From Bradyrhizobium sp. C9 (GTDB lineage: Bacteria > Pseudomonadota > Alphaproteobacteria > Rhizobiales > Xanthobacteraceae): a DNA stretch of 64,000 bases. A program made the translations under genes and the position numbers. Each line of letters starts with the position of its first letter. The first letter of the stretch is position 1. This document shows, one piece after another, positions 44,985 through 54,409 of this stretch. A model generated the notes under the pieces. The model had not been told where the DNA came from, did no database searches, and saw only the letters and a list, made by a program, of their open reading frames with translations. The stretch spans positions 496,001-560,000 of the forward strand of contig NZ_NWTG01000001.1 in the NCBI RefSeq assembly GCF_002532045.1. Reading direction: 5' to 3'.

Positions 44985-47900
44985 ATGCGGAAGTGGGGCT
45001 GCGCGCGAATCCGTCTGCGAGGCTGGTTGATGGTCGCGATCATCCTTTCAACCGCTCTGCTCGCCGGGCCGGTTGTCGCACAAAACGGCGGCGTCGGCGG
45101 CGAGGGTAATTATCAGTCGACAGGACAATATGGCGGCGCCGGCGGCATTCCCGGTGTGAGCGGTGGCGTCGGCGGCGACGGCGGCGCTCCGAACCGGTCG
45201 TGCCAATGCACCGGTGGTGGTGGCGGCGGCGGCGCTGAGGGCGCCGCCGGAGGTGCCGGTGGCCCTGGCGGGAATAACGCCTCTCCCGGCGGCGGTGCCG
45301 GTGGCGCGGCCGGACAGGATGGCGTTGCTGGAACGATCGGTTCATTTACCGCGAGTGGTGGTGGCGGTGGCGGCGGCGGTCTCAGCGGAACGTCCAGCGC
45401 GACGCTGAACAACACCGGGATAGTGATGGGCGGCAATGGCGGCAGGGGCGGCGACGGTGGCGTCAACGCCTCGAACCCTTCAGCCCAAATCGCTGGCGGC
45501 GGCGGTGGTGGTGGTGCGGGCGGTAGTGCATTCACCATCACCGGCGCAGGAATCCACTCAAACAGCGGCAGCATCACAGGCGGCAATGGCGGTGCGGGCG
45601 GCGCCGGTGATGTCGGTGGCGGCGGCGGTGACGGCGGCACCGGCATCGTCGTCAGTGCGCCAGGCGCAACGATCAGGAATTCCGGCTCGATCTCGGGTGG
45701 CGCGGGCGGCGGTGGCGGCGCGCAGGTGTCCGATGTCGACGCTAATCAAGGCGAGCCGTCCACCGGCGGCACGCGGGGGAAGCCCGGTGCAGCAGGCACG
45801 GGCGGTTCCGGAATCGTCGGTAGCGGCTTGACCATCATCAACAGCGGGACGATCACCGGTGGCGGCGGCCCGGGTGCGCAGGGCAACGCGATCGGCTTCA
45901 CCGGCGGAGCCAATACGCTGACGTCGATTGGTGGAACGCTCAGTGGCAATCTTGCGATTGCAAATGGCGTCGGTGCCAGCCTGACGTTCCTGCAAACCAG
46001 CGCGGCCGGCGCGTCGGGCGATGTCACCATCTCCGGCATCACGGGCCTCAATGGCTTGGCCACCGACGCCTCGGTTGCCGTCAAGCTGGATGGTGGGCGC
46101 TCGCTGATCGTCACCGGTGCCAGCACCTACACCGGCGGCACCTCGGTGAGCGACGGATCGACGCTCGTCATCCGCAACAGCAATGCACTCGGCAGCGGCA
46201 CGCTGAAGATGGGCGAGACGCTTGCCGGTCTCACCAAGCTGGTGCTGGACGGCAACGGCCTCAACATCGCCAACACCATCGTCATCAACAGCGATCCCAT
46301 CATCACCGTCGCCGCCGGTACCACAAACACGATGTCGGGGCCTATCAGCGGTGCCGGCGATATCGTGCTCAACGGGGGCGGCAGGCTGGTGCTGTCCGGA
46401 GCGAATACATATACCGGCGGCACCACGATCTGCGGCACTGCGTGCGGCGTTGCCGGCGGCAGCAGCGTGCTGCAAGTCGGCGTCGGCACCGTGGGTACGC
46501 CGGGCGCGATCGTCTCGTCGGCGATCGGCACCGGCCTGCTGACTTTCGACGGCGGGACGCTGCAGGCCGGCGGCAACTACACGATCGCGAACAACGCACA
46601 GGTCAGCGCTACCGGCGGCAGCATCGACGGCAACGGATCCACCTTCACTTACTCGGGCAACATTGGCGGCGCCGGTGGACTGTCAGTGCTGGGCGCTTCG
46701 GCCTTCGTCGGCCGCGTGGTGTTGACAGGCTCCAACACCTATGCCGGCGGCACCACGATCTGCAATTGCGCAACGCTGCAACTCGGCGACGCCAGCCACA
46801 CCGCCTCGATCGTCGGCGAAGTCACTGTCAACGGCAGGTTCGAGATCGTCAACGCCAACACGGCGGGCATCACCAAGATCGTCAACGACGGCTTCAACGG
46901 GTTCGCCAGCACGACGTTCCACAATTCCACCACGGCGTCGACGGCCGTGATCGTCAACCGGAATTTCGGCGCCACGGTGTTTGGCGACAGCAGCACCGCG
47001 GGCAATTCCACCATTACCAATGGTGACAACACCAATGGTAACAACGTCGGCTCGACGTATTTCCTCGGATTTTCGTCGGCGGCGTCGGCGAAGATGACGA
47101 CGTCCGCCACCGGCTATGTCAGTTTCTTCCAGAGCAGCACCGCGGCGAACGCGACCATCGACAACAGCGGCGTGACCTATTTCGGCCCGTTCGGCGACGC
47201 GACCGAAGCGCCGACCGCAGGCAACGCGACGATCACCAACCGGTCCGGCGGCGCGCTGATCTTTGCCGCATATGCGACGGCCGGAAACGCCATGATCACG
47301 ACCGAGAGCGGCGCGAGCGTCAAGTTCGTCGACAACGCGACCGGCGGTGCCGCGCAGTTCATCACCCAGGGAACCGGCTATGTCGACTTCGGCGGCAGCC
47401 TTGGGCCGAACGGTGATGGTCGCATCACCGCAGGTTCGATCGCGGGCTCGGGCACTTACTACATCGGTGGCGGCAACACGCTCGCGGTCGGCGGCAACAA
47501 TCTGTCGACCGTCGTCAGCGGTGTGATCGCCGATTCCGATCCCTGCGGTTGCGGCCCGGCCGGGCCTGGCAATCTGGAAAAGAGCGGCAGTGGCACGCTG
47601 ACTCTCTCGGGTGTCAACACCTATACCGGAGCCACCGTAGTCAATGGCGGCGTCCTGCAAGTCGATGGTTCGATCGTGTCGTCGAGTTCAGTCACGGTGA
47701 ATTCAGGCGGCGCGCTCTCCGGTATCGGCACCGTCGGCAATACGACGATTGCGAGCGGTGGCATTCTGCTGCCCGGCAATGCGACACCAGGTACATTCCT
47801 CAACGTGGCGGGCAATCTCGCCTTCCAGTCTGGCGCGGCGTATCTCGTCGGGCTCAATGCGACCGCCGCCACGTCAGCCAAGGTGACTGGCACCGCGGCG

Positions 47901-49295
47901 CTTGCCGGATCGGTGGGTGTCAGCATCGCCGCCGGCAGCACGATCGCCAGGCAATACACCATCCTGTCGGCGGCCGGCGGTCGCAACGGCGTGTTCGCCG
48001 GTGTCGCTTCAACCGGGCTGCCGTCGGGTCTGGTTGCAACGCTCGGCTACGACGCAAACAATGCCTATCTCAATCTCGCGCTCGATTACGCCGTGAAATC
48101 GAAGCTCAACGTCAACCAGAGCAATGTTGCCGCGACGCTGCAGAACTTCTTTGGTGCCAATGGCGGCATCAACGTGGCTTACGCGGGACTCTCGCCGAAT
48201 GGATTGACCCAGGCCTCGGGCGAGAGCGCGACCGGCTCGCAGCAGGCGACGTTCAACGCGATGAACCAGTTCCTCGGGCTGCTGACCGATCCGTTCGTCG
48301 CCGAGCGCGATGGTGGCTTCGGTAGCGGCGCGAGCGCCACTCCGTTTGCCGAGGAGAGCGTGTCGCTGGCGTATGCGGCGCGCACGACCGAGCCACGCGA
48401 TGCGCTGGCCGCGATTTACGCCAAGGCACCGCCGCCGCGGCAGCTCGACTTCGAGCAACGCTGGAGCGTCTGGGCGGCGGGCTACGGCGGTTCGCAGACC
48501 ACCAGTGGCAACGCGGTGCTGGGCTCCAACAGCACCAGCAGCAGCATCTATGGCACCGCGGTCGGCGCCGACTATCGTTTGTCGCCGAACACCATCGCCG
48601 GCTTTGCGCTGGCCGGCGGCGCCACCAGCTTCAGCGTCAACGGTCTTGGCTGGGGCCGCTCGGATCTGTTCCAGGCCGGTGCGTTCGTCCGCCACGCCGT
48701 CGGCGCGGCGTATGTGAGCGCAGCGCTCGCCTATGGCTGGCAGGATATCACCACCGACCGCATCGTCACCGCTGCGGGCGCCGATCATCTGCGCGCCGAC
48801 TTCAAGGCCAATGCCTGGTCGGGCCGGCTCGAGGGTGGCTATCGCTACCCGACACCTTGGATCGGGCTGACGCCTTACGCGGCGGCGCAGTTCACCAGCT
48901 TCGAGTTGCCGAACTATGCGGAGAGCGTGGTCTCCGGCAGCGGCGCCTTCGCGCTGAATTACGCGGCAAAGAGCGTCACCGACGTCAGGAGCGAACTCGG
49001 TCTGCGCTCCGACAAGTCCTTCGCGGTCGATAGCGGCATCGTGACGCTGCGCGGCCGCGTCGCCTGGGCGCATGACTTCAACCCCGACCGCACCGCCGCT
49101 GCCGTGTTCCAGGCGCTGCCGGGCGGGGCCTTCGTGGTCAACGGCGCGGCGCAGGCCAGCGAGTCCGCGCTGACCACGGCTTCGGCGGAGATCAAGTGGC
49201 GCAACGGCTGGTCGGCGGCCGCGACGTTCGAGGGTGAATTCTCCAACGTCACCCAGTCCTACGCCGGCAAAGGCGTTATGCGCTATACGTGGTGA
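44985..49295 (+). CDS. Large autotransporter adhesin with Gly-rich N-terminal passenger
   Basis: A 1436-residue type Va autotransporter. Residues 1-33 are a signal peptide (GPVVAQ). Residues about 34-310 are Gly-rich, with four repeats of the form N-[ST]-G-[ST]-I-x-G-G-x-G-G. From about 370, autotransporter-associated repeats appear (ANTYTGGTTICG, SNTYAGGTTICN, VNTYTGATVVNGG), building a beta-helix. An inner section (about 640-810) has repeats such as TAGNATITN. The outer-membrane beta-barrel runs from about 1158 (QRWSVWAAGYGGSQ) to the terminal aromatic MRYTW. Short CxC or CxxxC pairs occur in the passenger, which is unusual. Likely role: surface adhesion or biofilm. Confidence 0.88.
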   Translation: MRKWGCARIRLRGWLMVAIILSTALLAGPVVAQNGGVGGEGNYQSTGQYGGAGGIPGVSGGVGGDGGAPNRSCQCTGGGGGGGAEGAAGGAGGPGGNNASPGGGAGGAAGQDGVAGTIGSFTASGGGGGGGGLSGTSSATLNNTGIVMGGNGGRGGDGGVNASNPSAQIAGGGGGGGAGGSAFTITGAGIHSNSGSITGGNGGAGGAGDVGGGGGDGGTGIVVSAPGATIRNSGSISGGAGGGGGAQVSDVDANQGEPSTGGTRGKPGAAGTGGSGIVGSGLTIINSGTITGGGGPGAQGNAIGFTGGANTLTSIGGTLSGNLAIANGVGASLTFLQTSAAGASGDVTISGITGLNGLATDASVAVKLDGGRSLIVTGASTYTGGTSVSDGSTLVIRNSNALGSGTLKMGETLAGLTKLVLDGNGLNIANTIVINSDPIITVAAGTTNTMSGPISGAGDIVLNGGGRLVLSGANTYTGGTTICGTACGVAGGSSVLQVGVGTVGTPGAIVSSAIGTGLLTFDGGTLQAGGNYTIANNAQVSATGGSIDGNGSTFTYSGNIGGAGGLSVLGASAFVGRVVLTGSNTYAGGTTICNCATLQLGDASHTASIVGEVTVNGRFEIVNANTAGITKIVNDGFNGFASTTFHNSTTASTAVIVNRNFGATVFGDSSTAGNSTITNGDNTNGNNVGSTYFLGFSSAASAKMTTSATGYVSFFQSSTAANATIDNSGVTYFGPFGDATEAPTAGNATITNRSGGALIFAAYATAGNAMITTESGASVKFVDNATGGAAQFITQGTGYVDFGGSLGPNGDGRITAGSIAGSGTYYIGGGNTLAVGGNNLSTVVSGVIADSDPCGCGPAGPGNLEKSGSGTLTLSGVNTYTGATVVNGGVLQVDGSIVSSSSVTVNSGGALSGIGTVGNTTIASGGILLPGNATPGTFLNVAGNLAFQSGAAYLVGLNATAATSAKVTGTAALAGSVGVSIAAGSTIARQYTILSAAGGRNGVFAGVASTGLPSGLVATLGYDANNAYLNLALDYAVKSKLNVNQSNVAATLQNFFGANGGINVAYAGLSPNGLTQASGESATGSQQATFNAMNQFLGLLTDPFVAERDGGFGSGASATPFAEESVSLAYAARTTEPRDALAAIYAKAPPPRQLDFEQRWSVWAAGYGGSQTTSGNAVLGSNSTSSSIYGTAVGADYRLSPNTIAGFALAGGATSFSVNGLGWGRSDLFQAGAFVRHAVGAAYVSAALAYGWQDITTDRIVTAAGADHLRADFKANAWSGRLEGGYRYPTPWIGLTPYAAAQFTSFELPNYAESVVSGSGAFALNYAAKSVTDVRSELGLRSDKSFAVDSGIVTLRGRVAWAHDFNPDRTAAAVFQALPGGAFVVNGAAQASESALTTASAEIKWRNGWSAAATFEGEFSNVTQSYAGKGVMRYTW

Positions 49296-49414
49296 CCCTC
49301 CGTGCTATAGCCTCCCGCAGCGAAAGCCTGTCCCGGACTTGATCCGCGACAGTGTATTTCGCGGGACGAAATACGCATCAAAATGAGTGGGAAGAAACCC
49401 ACGCGGGAGGAAAC

Positions 49415-50497
49415 ATGCGCGCTGCGATCTTCAGAAACGGCGAGATTATCGTCGACCAGATGCCGGAGCCGAAGCCGGGCGCCGGCCAGGTGCTGGTCAA
49501 ATCGCTCGCCTGCGGCATCTGCGGTTCCGATCTGCACGCGCGCAAGCATGCTCACCGCATGGTGGAGCTGAGCAAATTCCTGCCGGGTCGAACGCCGATG
49601 GATCTGTCGCGTGACGTCGTGTTCGGCCACGAGTTCTGTTGCGAGATCCTCGATTACGGCTCGGGCACCACGCGCAAGCTGAAGCCCGGCACGCGCGTCT
49701 GCTCATTGCCGGCGCTGCTGACGCCGGAGGGCCCGAAGGGCATCGGCTATTCCAACGATTATCTCGGCGCCTATGCCGAGCAGATGCTGCTCAGCGAGCC
49801 GCTGCTGCTCGAGGTGCCGAATGGGCTTGCCGCCGAGCACGCCGCGCTCACCGAGCCGCTTGCGGTCGGCGTCCATGCGGTGGCGATGGCCAACATCAAG
49901 GGCGGCGAGGTGCCGCTGGTGATCGGCTGCGGACCGGTCGGGCTCGCGGTGATCGCGGCGCTCAAGATCAGGGGGCTCGGCCCGATCGTCGCCGCCGACT
50001 ACTCGCCGGCACGGCGGCTGCTCGCCGAGAAGATGGGCGCCGATGTCGTGGTCGATCCTGCCAAGACGCAGCCCTATGCGAGCTGGGCCGAGCACGCCCA
50101 GATGACCGAAGCCGAGAAGGCGGCGCGGCCGCCGATGCAGGCGCTGCTGCCGCCACTGAAGCCGGCGCTGATCTTCGAATGCGTCGGTGTGCCCGGCGTG
50201 CTGCAGCAGGTGTTCGAGGGCGCGCCGCGCAGCGCCCGTGTCGTCGTGGTCGGCGTCTGCATGGAGACCGACAAGTCCGAGCCGATGCTCGGCATCATCA
50301 AGGAGCTCAACGTCCAGTACGTGCTCGGCTACACGCCGGAGGAGTTTGCCTATTCGCTGCGGCTGATCGCGGAAGGCCAGGTCGATGCCGCATCGCTGGT
50401 CACCGGCCGCGTCGGCATCGACGGCGTCGCGCAGGCCTTTGCCGATCTCGCCAATCCCGAGGCGCACACCAAGATTCTGGTCGAGCCGTGGCGTTGA
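49415..50497 (+). CDS. Medium-chain alcohol dehydrogenase lacking the structural zinc site
   Basis: A 360-residue MDR enzyme. The catalytic zinc site is in LACGICGSDLHARKHA and FGHEFCCEI, and the nucleotide fold in LVIGCGPVGLAVIAALK. The loop that normally carries four structural-zinc cysteines reads VCSLPALLTPEGPKGIGYSN, so that site is absent. GGGAGG precedes the ATG at 49415. It heads a run of oxidoreductase genes (SDR, FAD enzyme) leading to an amino-acid permease, so a shared catabolic route is plausible. Confidence 0.84.
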   Translation: MRAAIFRNGEIIVDQMPEPKPGAGQVLVKSLACGICGSDLHARKHAHRMVELSKFLPGRTPMDLSRDVVFGHEFCCEILDYGSGTTRKLKPGTRVCSLPALLTPEGPKGIGYSNDYLGAYAEQMLLSEPLLLEVPNGLAAEHAALTEPLAVGVHAVAMANIKGGEVPLVIGCGPVGLAVIAALKIRGLGPIVAADYSPARRLLAEKMGADVVVDPAKTQPYASWAEHAQMTEAEKAARPPMQALLPPLKPALIFECVGVPGVLQQVFEGAPRSARVVVVGVCMETDKSEPMLGIIKELNVQYVLGYTPEEFAYSLRLIAEGQVDAASLVTGRVGIDGVAQAFADLANPEAHTKILVEPWR

Positions 50498-50574
50498 GCT
50501 GACGGGGCGGTTTGCATTTCGCGACGTCGAACCTATAGTTCGCCGTCTCTCATCGCACTGACAGCACGCACCAC

Positions 50575-51333
50575 ATGCGCGTATCAATCATCACGGGAGG
50601 CGGCTCCGGCATCGGCGCCGCGGTTGCACGCCGGCTCGCCGGCCCCGGTCAGGGGCTGATGCTGCACGGCCAGGGCGCCGAAGCCAGCGGGCTCGCGCGG
50701 CTGAATTCGGTTGCGGAAGAATGCCGCAGCAAGGGCGCGAAGGTCGCGGTCTCTACCGGCGATCTCGCCGTAGCCGGCGCGGGCACGTCGCTGGTCGAGG
50801 CTGCGCGCGCCGCATTCGGGCCGATCGACAGCATCGTGCACGCCGCGGGCTTTGCCGACCGCCGCGAGTTCGCCAGCCTGCCGCGCGAGGCGCTGGAGCG
50901 CGCCTTTGCGGTGATGGCGGCGGCATTTCATGAAATCGCTGCGGCTGCGCTGCCCGACCTCGCGCGCAACGCGCAAGGCCGCGTCGTCGCGGTCTCCAGT
51001 TTCGGGCCGCATCGTTTCGTGCCGGGTGCGACCTATCCGGGATCGGCGGCCGCTAAGGCCGCGCTCGAAGTGCTGGTGAAGTCGCTGGCAATCGAGCTCG
51101 CGGCATCGGGCGCCACCTCCAATGCGGTGATGCCCGGTTATACGCGCAAGGATCCCGGCCTGTTCGGCGCGCTCGACACCGCGACCTGGGAGCGGGTGGC
51201 GAAGGCCAATCCGATGCAGCGGCTGGCCGAGCCGGACGAGGTCGCCGCGGTCGTCGCCTTCCTGCTGTCGCCGGAAGCGGGCCACATCACCGGCGCCACG
51301 CTGCCGGTCGATGGCGGCCTGACCTTGATGTGA
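50575..51333 (+). CDS. Short-chain dehydrogenase/reductase with altered catalytic motif
   Basis: A 252-residue Rossmann protein. The cofactor loop is TGGGSGIGAA and the family Asn-Ala-Gly region reads VHAAGFAD. The usual Y-x-x-x-K is replaced: the aligned stretch is PGSAAAKAAL, with Ser where Tyr should be; the nearest Tyr lies three residues earlier. The C-terminus (ITGATLPVDGGLTLM) is typical. It lies between an alcohol dehydrogenase and an FAD oxidoreductase (4-base gap). It may be inactive in the classical sense or use another proton donor. Confidence 0.8.
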   Translation: MRVSIITGGGSGIGAAVARRLAGPGQGLMLHGQGAEASGLARLNSVAEECRSKGAKVAVSTGDLAVAGAGTSLVEAARAAFGPIDSIVHAAGFADRREFASLPREALERAFAVMAAAFHEIAAAALPDLARNAQGRVVAVSSFGPHRFVPGATYPGSAAAKAALEVLVKSLAIELAASGATSNAVMPGYTRKDPGLFGALDTATWERVAKANPMQRLAEPDEVAAVVAFLLSPEAGHITGATLPVDGGLTLM

Positions 51334-51337
51334 CGGC

Positions 51338-52597
51338 ATGAGCGAAGGCGCGTCCGCACAACAGGTTGACGTCGTCGTGCTCGGCGCCGGCATGGTCGGC
51401 GTCTCGGCAGGCCTCGCCGCACGGCAGCGCGGGCTCTCCGTCGTCATCGTCGACCGCCGCGAGCCGGGCAGCGAAACCTCCTACGGCAATGCCGGCATCA
51501 TCTCGTCCGGCTCGATCCTGCCGCTCAACACGCCGCAGCTTTTGAAGAACCTGCCCAAATACCTCACCAACACGCATCCGGCGCTGCGCTGGAATCTTCC
51601 GTGGGCGCTCGCGAATGCCGGCTGGGTGATCCGCTTCCTCGCCGCGGCGACACCGGCGCAAACCAGGCCGCGCGCCGCCGCGCTGCACGGCCTGATCGGG
51701 ACTTCGCTGACGTTGCATCGCGACTGGATCGTGCAGGCGGGCGCCGGCCATCGCATCCGCGAGACCGGCTGGCTGAAGGCCTGGCGCGGCGACGGGCTTG
51801 CGACCGCCAAGGCCGAGCAGGCGGCGCTCGCCGAATTCGGTATCAAAAGCGAGGTGCTCGATCGCCAGGCGATCTCCGCGCTCGAGCCGAACATCATCCC
51901 TGCCTACAGTGTCGGCCTGCTGCACAGCCAGACGGCATCGGTCGATTCACCCGGCGCGGTGGTCAAGGCCTATGCGCAGATGCTCGCCGCCAGCGGCGGC
52001 ACGGTGCGGCAATCCGAGATCCGGCGGATCGCACAACAAGGCGACGGCTGGCGCGTGCAGCTTGCCGACGGCGAGATCGCCGCGCGCCATGTCGTGGTCG
52101 CGCTCGGGCCGTGGTCGGCCGAGCTGCTGCGGCCGCTCGGCTATCGGGTGCCGCTGGCATTCGAGCGCGGCTATCACCAGCATTTCGTGCCGAACCCGGC
52201 ACGCAAATTGCTGCGCCCGATCCATGATGCGGAGGGCAGCTTCCTGATGACGCCGATGGAGCAGGGCGTTCGCGTCACCAGCGGCGTCGAGCTCACTGCG
52301 CGCGACGCGCCGTCGAACTATGCGCAACTCGAGGCGGTGGTGCCGATGGCGCGCAGCGTCGTCGAATTCGGCGACTCGGTCGGCGAGCGCTGGCGCGGCG
52401 CGCGGCCGACGCTGCCCGACAGCCTGCCGATGATCGGCGAAGCGCCGCGGCATCGCGGCCTTTGGCTCGCCTTCGGTAACCAGCATATCGGCTTCACCAC
52501 CGGCCCCGGAACGGGGTCCGCGGTCGCGGCGATGATCGCGGGCGCTGCGCCGCCGTTCGACGTGAAGGCTTTTTCGCCGGGCCGGTATATCGCGTGA
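51338..52597 (+). CDS. FAD-dependent amino-acid oxidoreductase (DadA-like)
   Basis: A 419-residue flavoprotein. VDVVVLGAGMVGVSAGLAARQRGLSVVIVDRR is the FAD fold, followed by ETSYGNAGIISSGSILPL, a stretch characteristic of D-amino-acid dehydrogenases of the DadA type. The C-terminus has DSLPMIGEAPRHRGLWLAFGNQHIGFTTGPGTG closing the FAD site. It is followed 70 bases on by an amino-acid permease gene, suggesting uptake and oxidation of an amino acid or proline-like compound. Confidence 0.86.
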   Translation: MSEGASAQQVDVVVLGAGMVGVSAGLAARQRGLSVVIVDRREPGSETSYGNAGIISSGSILPLNTPQLLKNLPKYLTNTHPALRWNLPWALANAGWVIRFLAAATPAQTRPRAAALHGLIGTSLTLHRDWIVQAGAGHRIRETGWLKAWRGDGLATAKAEQAALAEFGIKSEVLDRQAISALEPNIIPAYSVGLLHSQTASVDSPGAVVKAYAQMLAASGGTVRQSEIRRIAQQGDGWRVQLADGEIAARHVVVALGPWSAELLRPLGYRVPLAFERGYHQHFVPNPARKLLRPIHDAEGSFLMTPMEQGVRVTSGVELTARDAPSNYAQLEAVVPMARSVVEFGDSVGERWRGARPTLPDSLPMIGEAPRHRGLWLAFGNQHIGFTTGPGTGSAVAAMIAGAAPPFDVKAFSPGRYIA

Positions 52598-52667
52598 CTC
52601 GCGCGAGGCCGCCTGCGATGCTGGGCCCGCAAGGCGAGCGCAAGGCGCGTGGCAACCGAGGGGCAGG

Positions 52668-53336
52668 ATGAACTACGTCTGGGATTTCGGGATCCTCGCC
52701 AAGTACAGCCATTTGTTCTGGCTCGGGCTCGGCTGGACCATGGCCTACACGATCGGCACCATCATCCTCGGCACCCTGATCGGCCTGATCGTCGGCATGC
52801 TGCGGCTGCGGCGGATTCCCGTGATCGACTGGCTGCTGATCGCCTATATCGAGCTGTTCCGCTGCACGCCGCTGCTGGTGCAGATCATCTGGTTCTACTA
52901 CGCGTTTCCGGTCGTGATCGGCGTCAACATCCCGGCGCATGTCGCAGCGGTCAGCGTGCTGTCGCTCTATGGCGGCGCGTTCTATGCCGAGATCGTGCGC
53001 GGCTCGATCGAGAGCGTACCGGTCGGGCAGTGGGACGCGGCGAAGGCGCTCGGCTTCCGCGGCTGGCGGCTGATGCGGCTCGTGATCCTGCCGCAGGCGC
53101 TGAAACCGATGATGGCGCCCTATGTCAACCAGTCGGTGACGCAGCTGAAGAACACCTCGCTGGTCTCGATCATCGCGGTGCCCGATCTCGTCTACAACGC
53201 CACCCTGATCAACGCCGACACTTACCGGCCGCTCGAGGTCTACACCATCGTGGCGCTGATCTATTTTGCAATCCTGTTTCCGTCGACGCTGGTGGCGCGC
53301 CGGCTGGAGCGCGGGCTGACGTATGACAAGGTGTGA
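52668..53336 (+). CDS. Polar amino-acid ABC importer permease
   Basis: A 222-residue permease of the HisM/GlnP family with about five helices. FWLGLGWTMAYTIGTIILGTLIG opens the domain, YIELFRCTPLLVQIIWFYY is the conserved helix region, and the EAA loop is GQWDAAKALGFRGWRLMRLVILPQALK. It follows the FAD oxidoreductase gene. The partner ATPase is not in the window, and the nearest binding protein (53519-54409) is on the opposite strand. Confidence 0.86.
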   Translation: MNYVWDFGILAKYSHLFWLGLGWTMAYTIGTIILGTLIGLIVGMLRLRRIPVIDWLLIAYIELFRCTPLLVQIIWFYYAFPVVIGVNIPAHVAAVSVLSLYGGAFYAEIVRGSIESVPVGQWDAAKALGFRGWRLMRLVILPQALKPMMAPYVNQSVTQLKNTSLVSIIAVPDLVYNATLINADTYRPLEVYTIVALIYFAILFPSTLVARRLERGLTYDKV

Positions 53337-53366
53337 AGTCACAGTTATCGCGGCATCGGCGGTTCA

Positions 53367-53486
53367 CCTCTCCCGCTTGCGGGGGAGGTCGCTGCGCGAA
53401 GCGCAGCGGGTGGGGGCTCTCTACACACAAAGAGCCTCGCTCGCGGCGACACCCCCACCCCGACCCTCCGCCGCAAGCGGGAGAGG
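53367..53486. repeat. Inverted repeat between permease and binding-protein genes
   Basis: CCTCTCCCGCTTGCGG (53367-53382) and CCGCAAGCGGGAGAGG (53471-53486) are perfect 16-bp arms. The inner part has GGGTGGGGG mirrored by CCCCCACCC. This resembles another family of bradyrhizobial intergenic elements. A related fragment lies at 54694-54720. Confidence 0.78.
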
Positions 53487-53518
53487 GGGGGCGCAGTGCC
53501 GATACGGTCAGCCTGACG

Positions 53519-54409
53519 TCAGATATTCAGCTCCACCGGCACGTCCTCGGGCTTGACGCCGGCAAGGCCGAGGCCCTTGACGAACCATTCGCGCATCTGG
53601 CCGATGCCGCGATTGTAGTCGACCCACACCGACAGGAAATCGCGCCAGCGCTTGTCCTGCTCGCGCCGCACCGCCATGCCGCTGGCGATCGTCACCGAGG
53701 GCGAGGCCAGGATCTTGTAGGTGCCGAGGTTCGCGTTCTTGGCGATCGCGGTCAGCCCGAGCACCAGCGCGTTGACCACGCAATCGACGCGGCCCGACGA
53801 CATTTCCAGCATCACCTCGTCGCGCGACTTCAGCGACTTGATGGTGGCGTTCGGCGCGAAGCGCCGCGCCACCGCCTCGTTGGCCGAGCCGACGTCGACC
53901 GCGATCTTGACCTCGGGCTTGTTGATGTCGGCCCAGGTCTTGGCCTCCAGCCCCTTCTTCAGCATCGCGCCGAACGGATGCGGGAATACGAGGTTGGTGA
54001 AGTCCACCACCAGCGCCCGCTGCGGCGTCGGGTTGAGCGCAAAGCCGAGGTCGATCTTGTTGGCCTGCAGATCGAGAATTGAATTGCCGTAGGTCGACTC
54101 GACATATTCCAGCTTGACGTCGAGCAGCTTGGCCAAATCGTTGGCCATCTCGATCGAAAAGCCGGACCACGTGCCGGTGGCGAGGTCCTTGTTGAAATAG
54201 GGCAGCTCGCCCGGCAGCACCGCGATCCGCAGCACCTTGTTGGCCCTGATCCGGTCGAGCGTGTTGTCGGCTGTCGTCTGCGCCGAGGCCGGGGTGGCCA
54301 TGGCGGCCGCGAGCGCCGCGCCGCTGCCGATCCCGAGCGCATAGCGCAGCGCGTCGCGGCGGTCTTCGGAAATTGTGATGTCGTCGGATTGAGTCAAGCG
54401 GGCCTCCAT
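53519..54409 (-). CDS. Amino-acid ABC importer binding protein (family 3)
   Basis: A 296-residue periplasmic receptor. A hydrophilic start with DRRDALRYALGIGSGAALAAAMATPASAQ looks like an export signal with a twin arginine, cleaved near residue 44. The family 3 pattern follows: RIRANKVLRIAVLPGELPYF, GFSIEMANDLAKLLDVKLEYV and SGRVDCVVNALVLGL. It converges with the permease gene across a repeat, so transcription of the two parts is separate. Whether they form one importer is not shown. Confidence 0.84.
   Translation of the reverse strand: MEARLTQSDDITISEDRRDALRYALGIGSGAALAAAMATPASAQTTADNTLDRIRANKVLRIAVLPGELPYFNKDLATGTWSGFSIEMANDLAKLLDVKLEYVESTYGNSILDLQANKIDLGFALNPTPQRALVVDFTNLVFPHPFGAMLKKGLEAKTWADINKPEVKIAVDVGSANEAVARRFAPNATIKSLKSRDEVMLEMSSGRVDCVVNALVLGLTAIAKNANLGTYKILASPSVTIASGMAVRREQDKRWRDFLSVWVDYNRGIGQMREWFVKGLGLAGVKPEDVPVELNI

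Noticed and set aside
45061..45840. GGCGGC-type short repeats as a possible CRISPR or satellite array
   Set aside because: They are in-frame Gly codons of the autotransporter without regular repeat-spacer structure.
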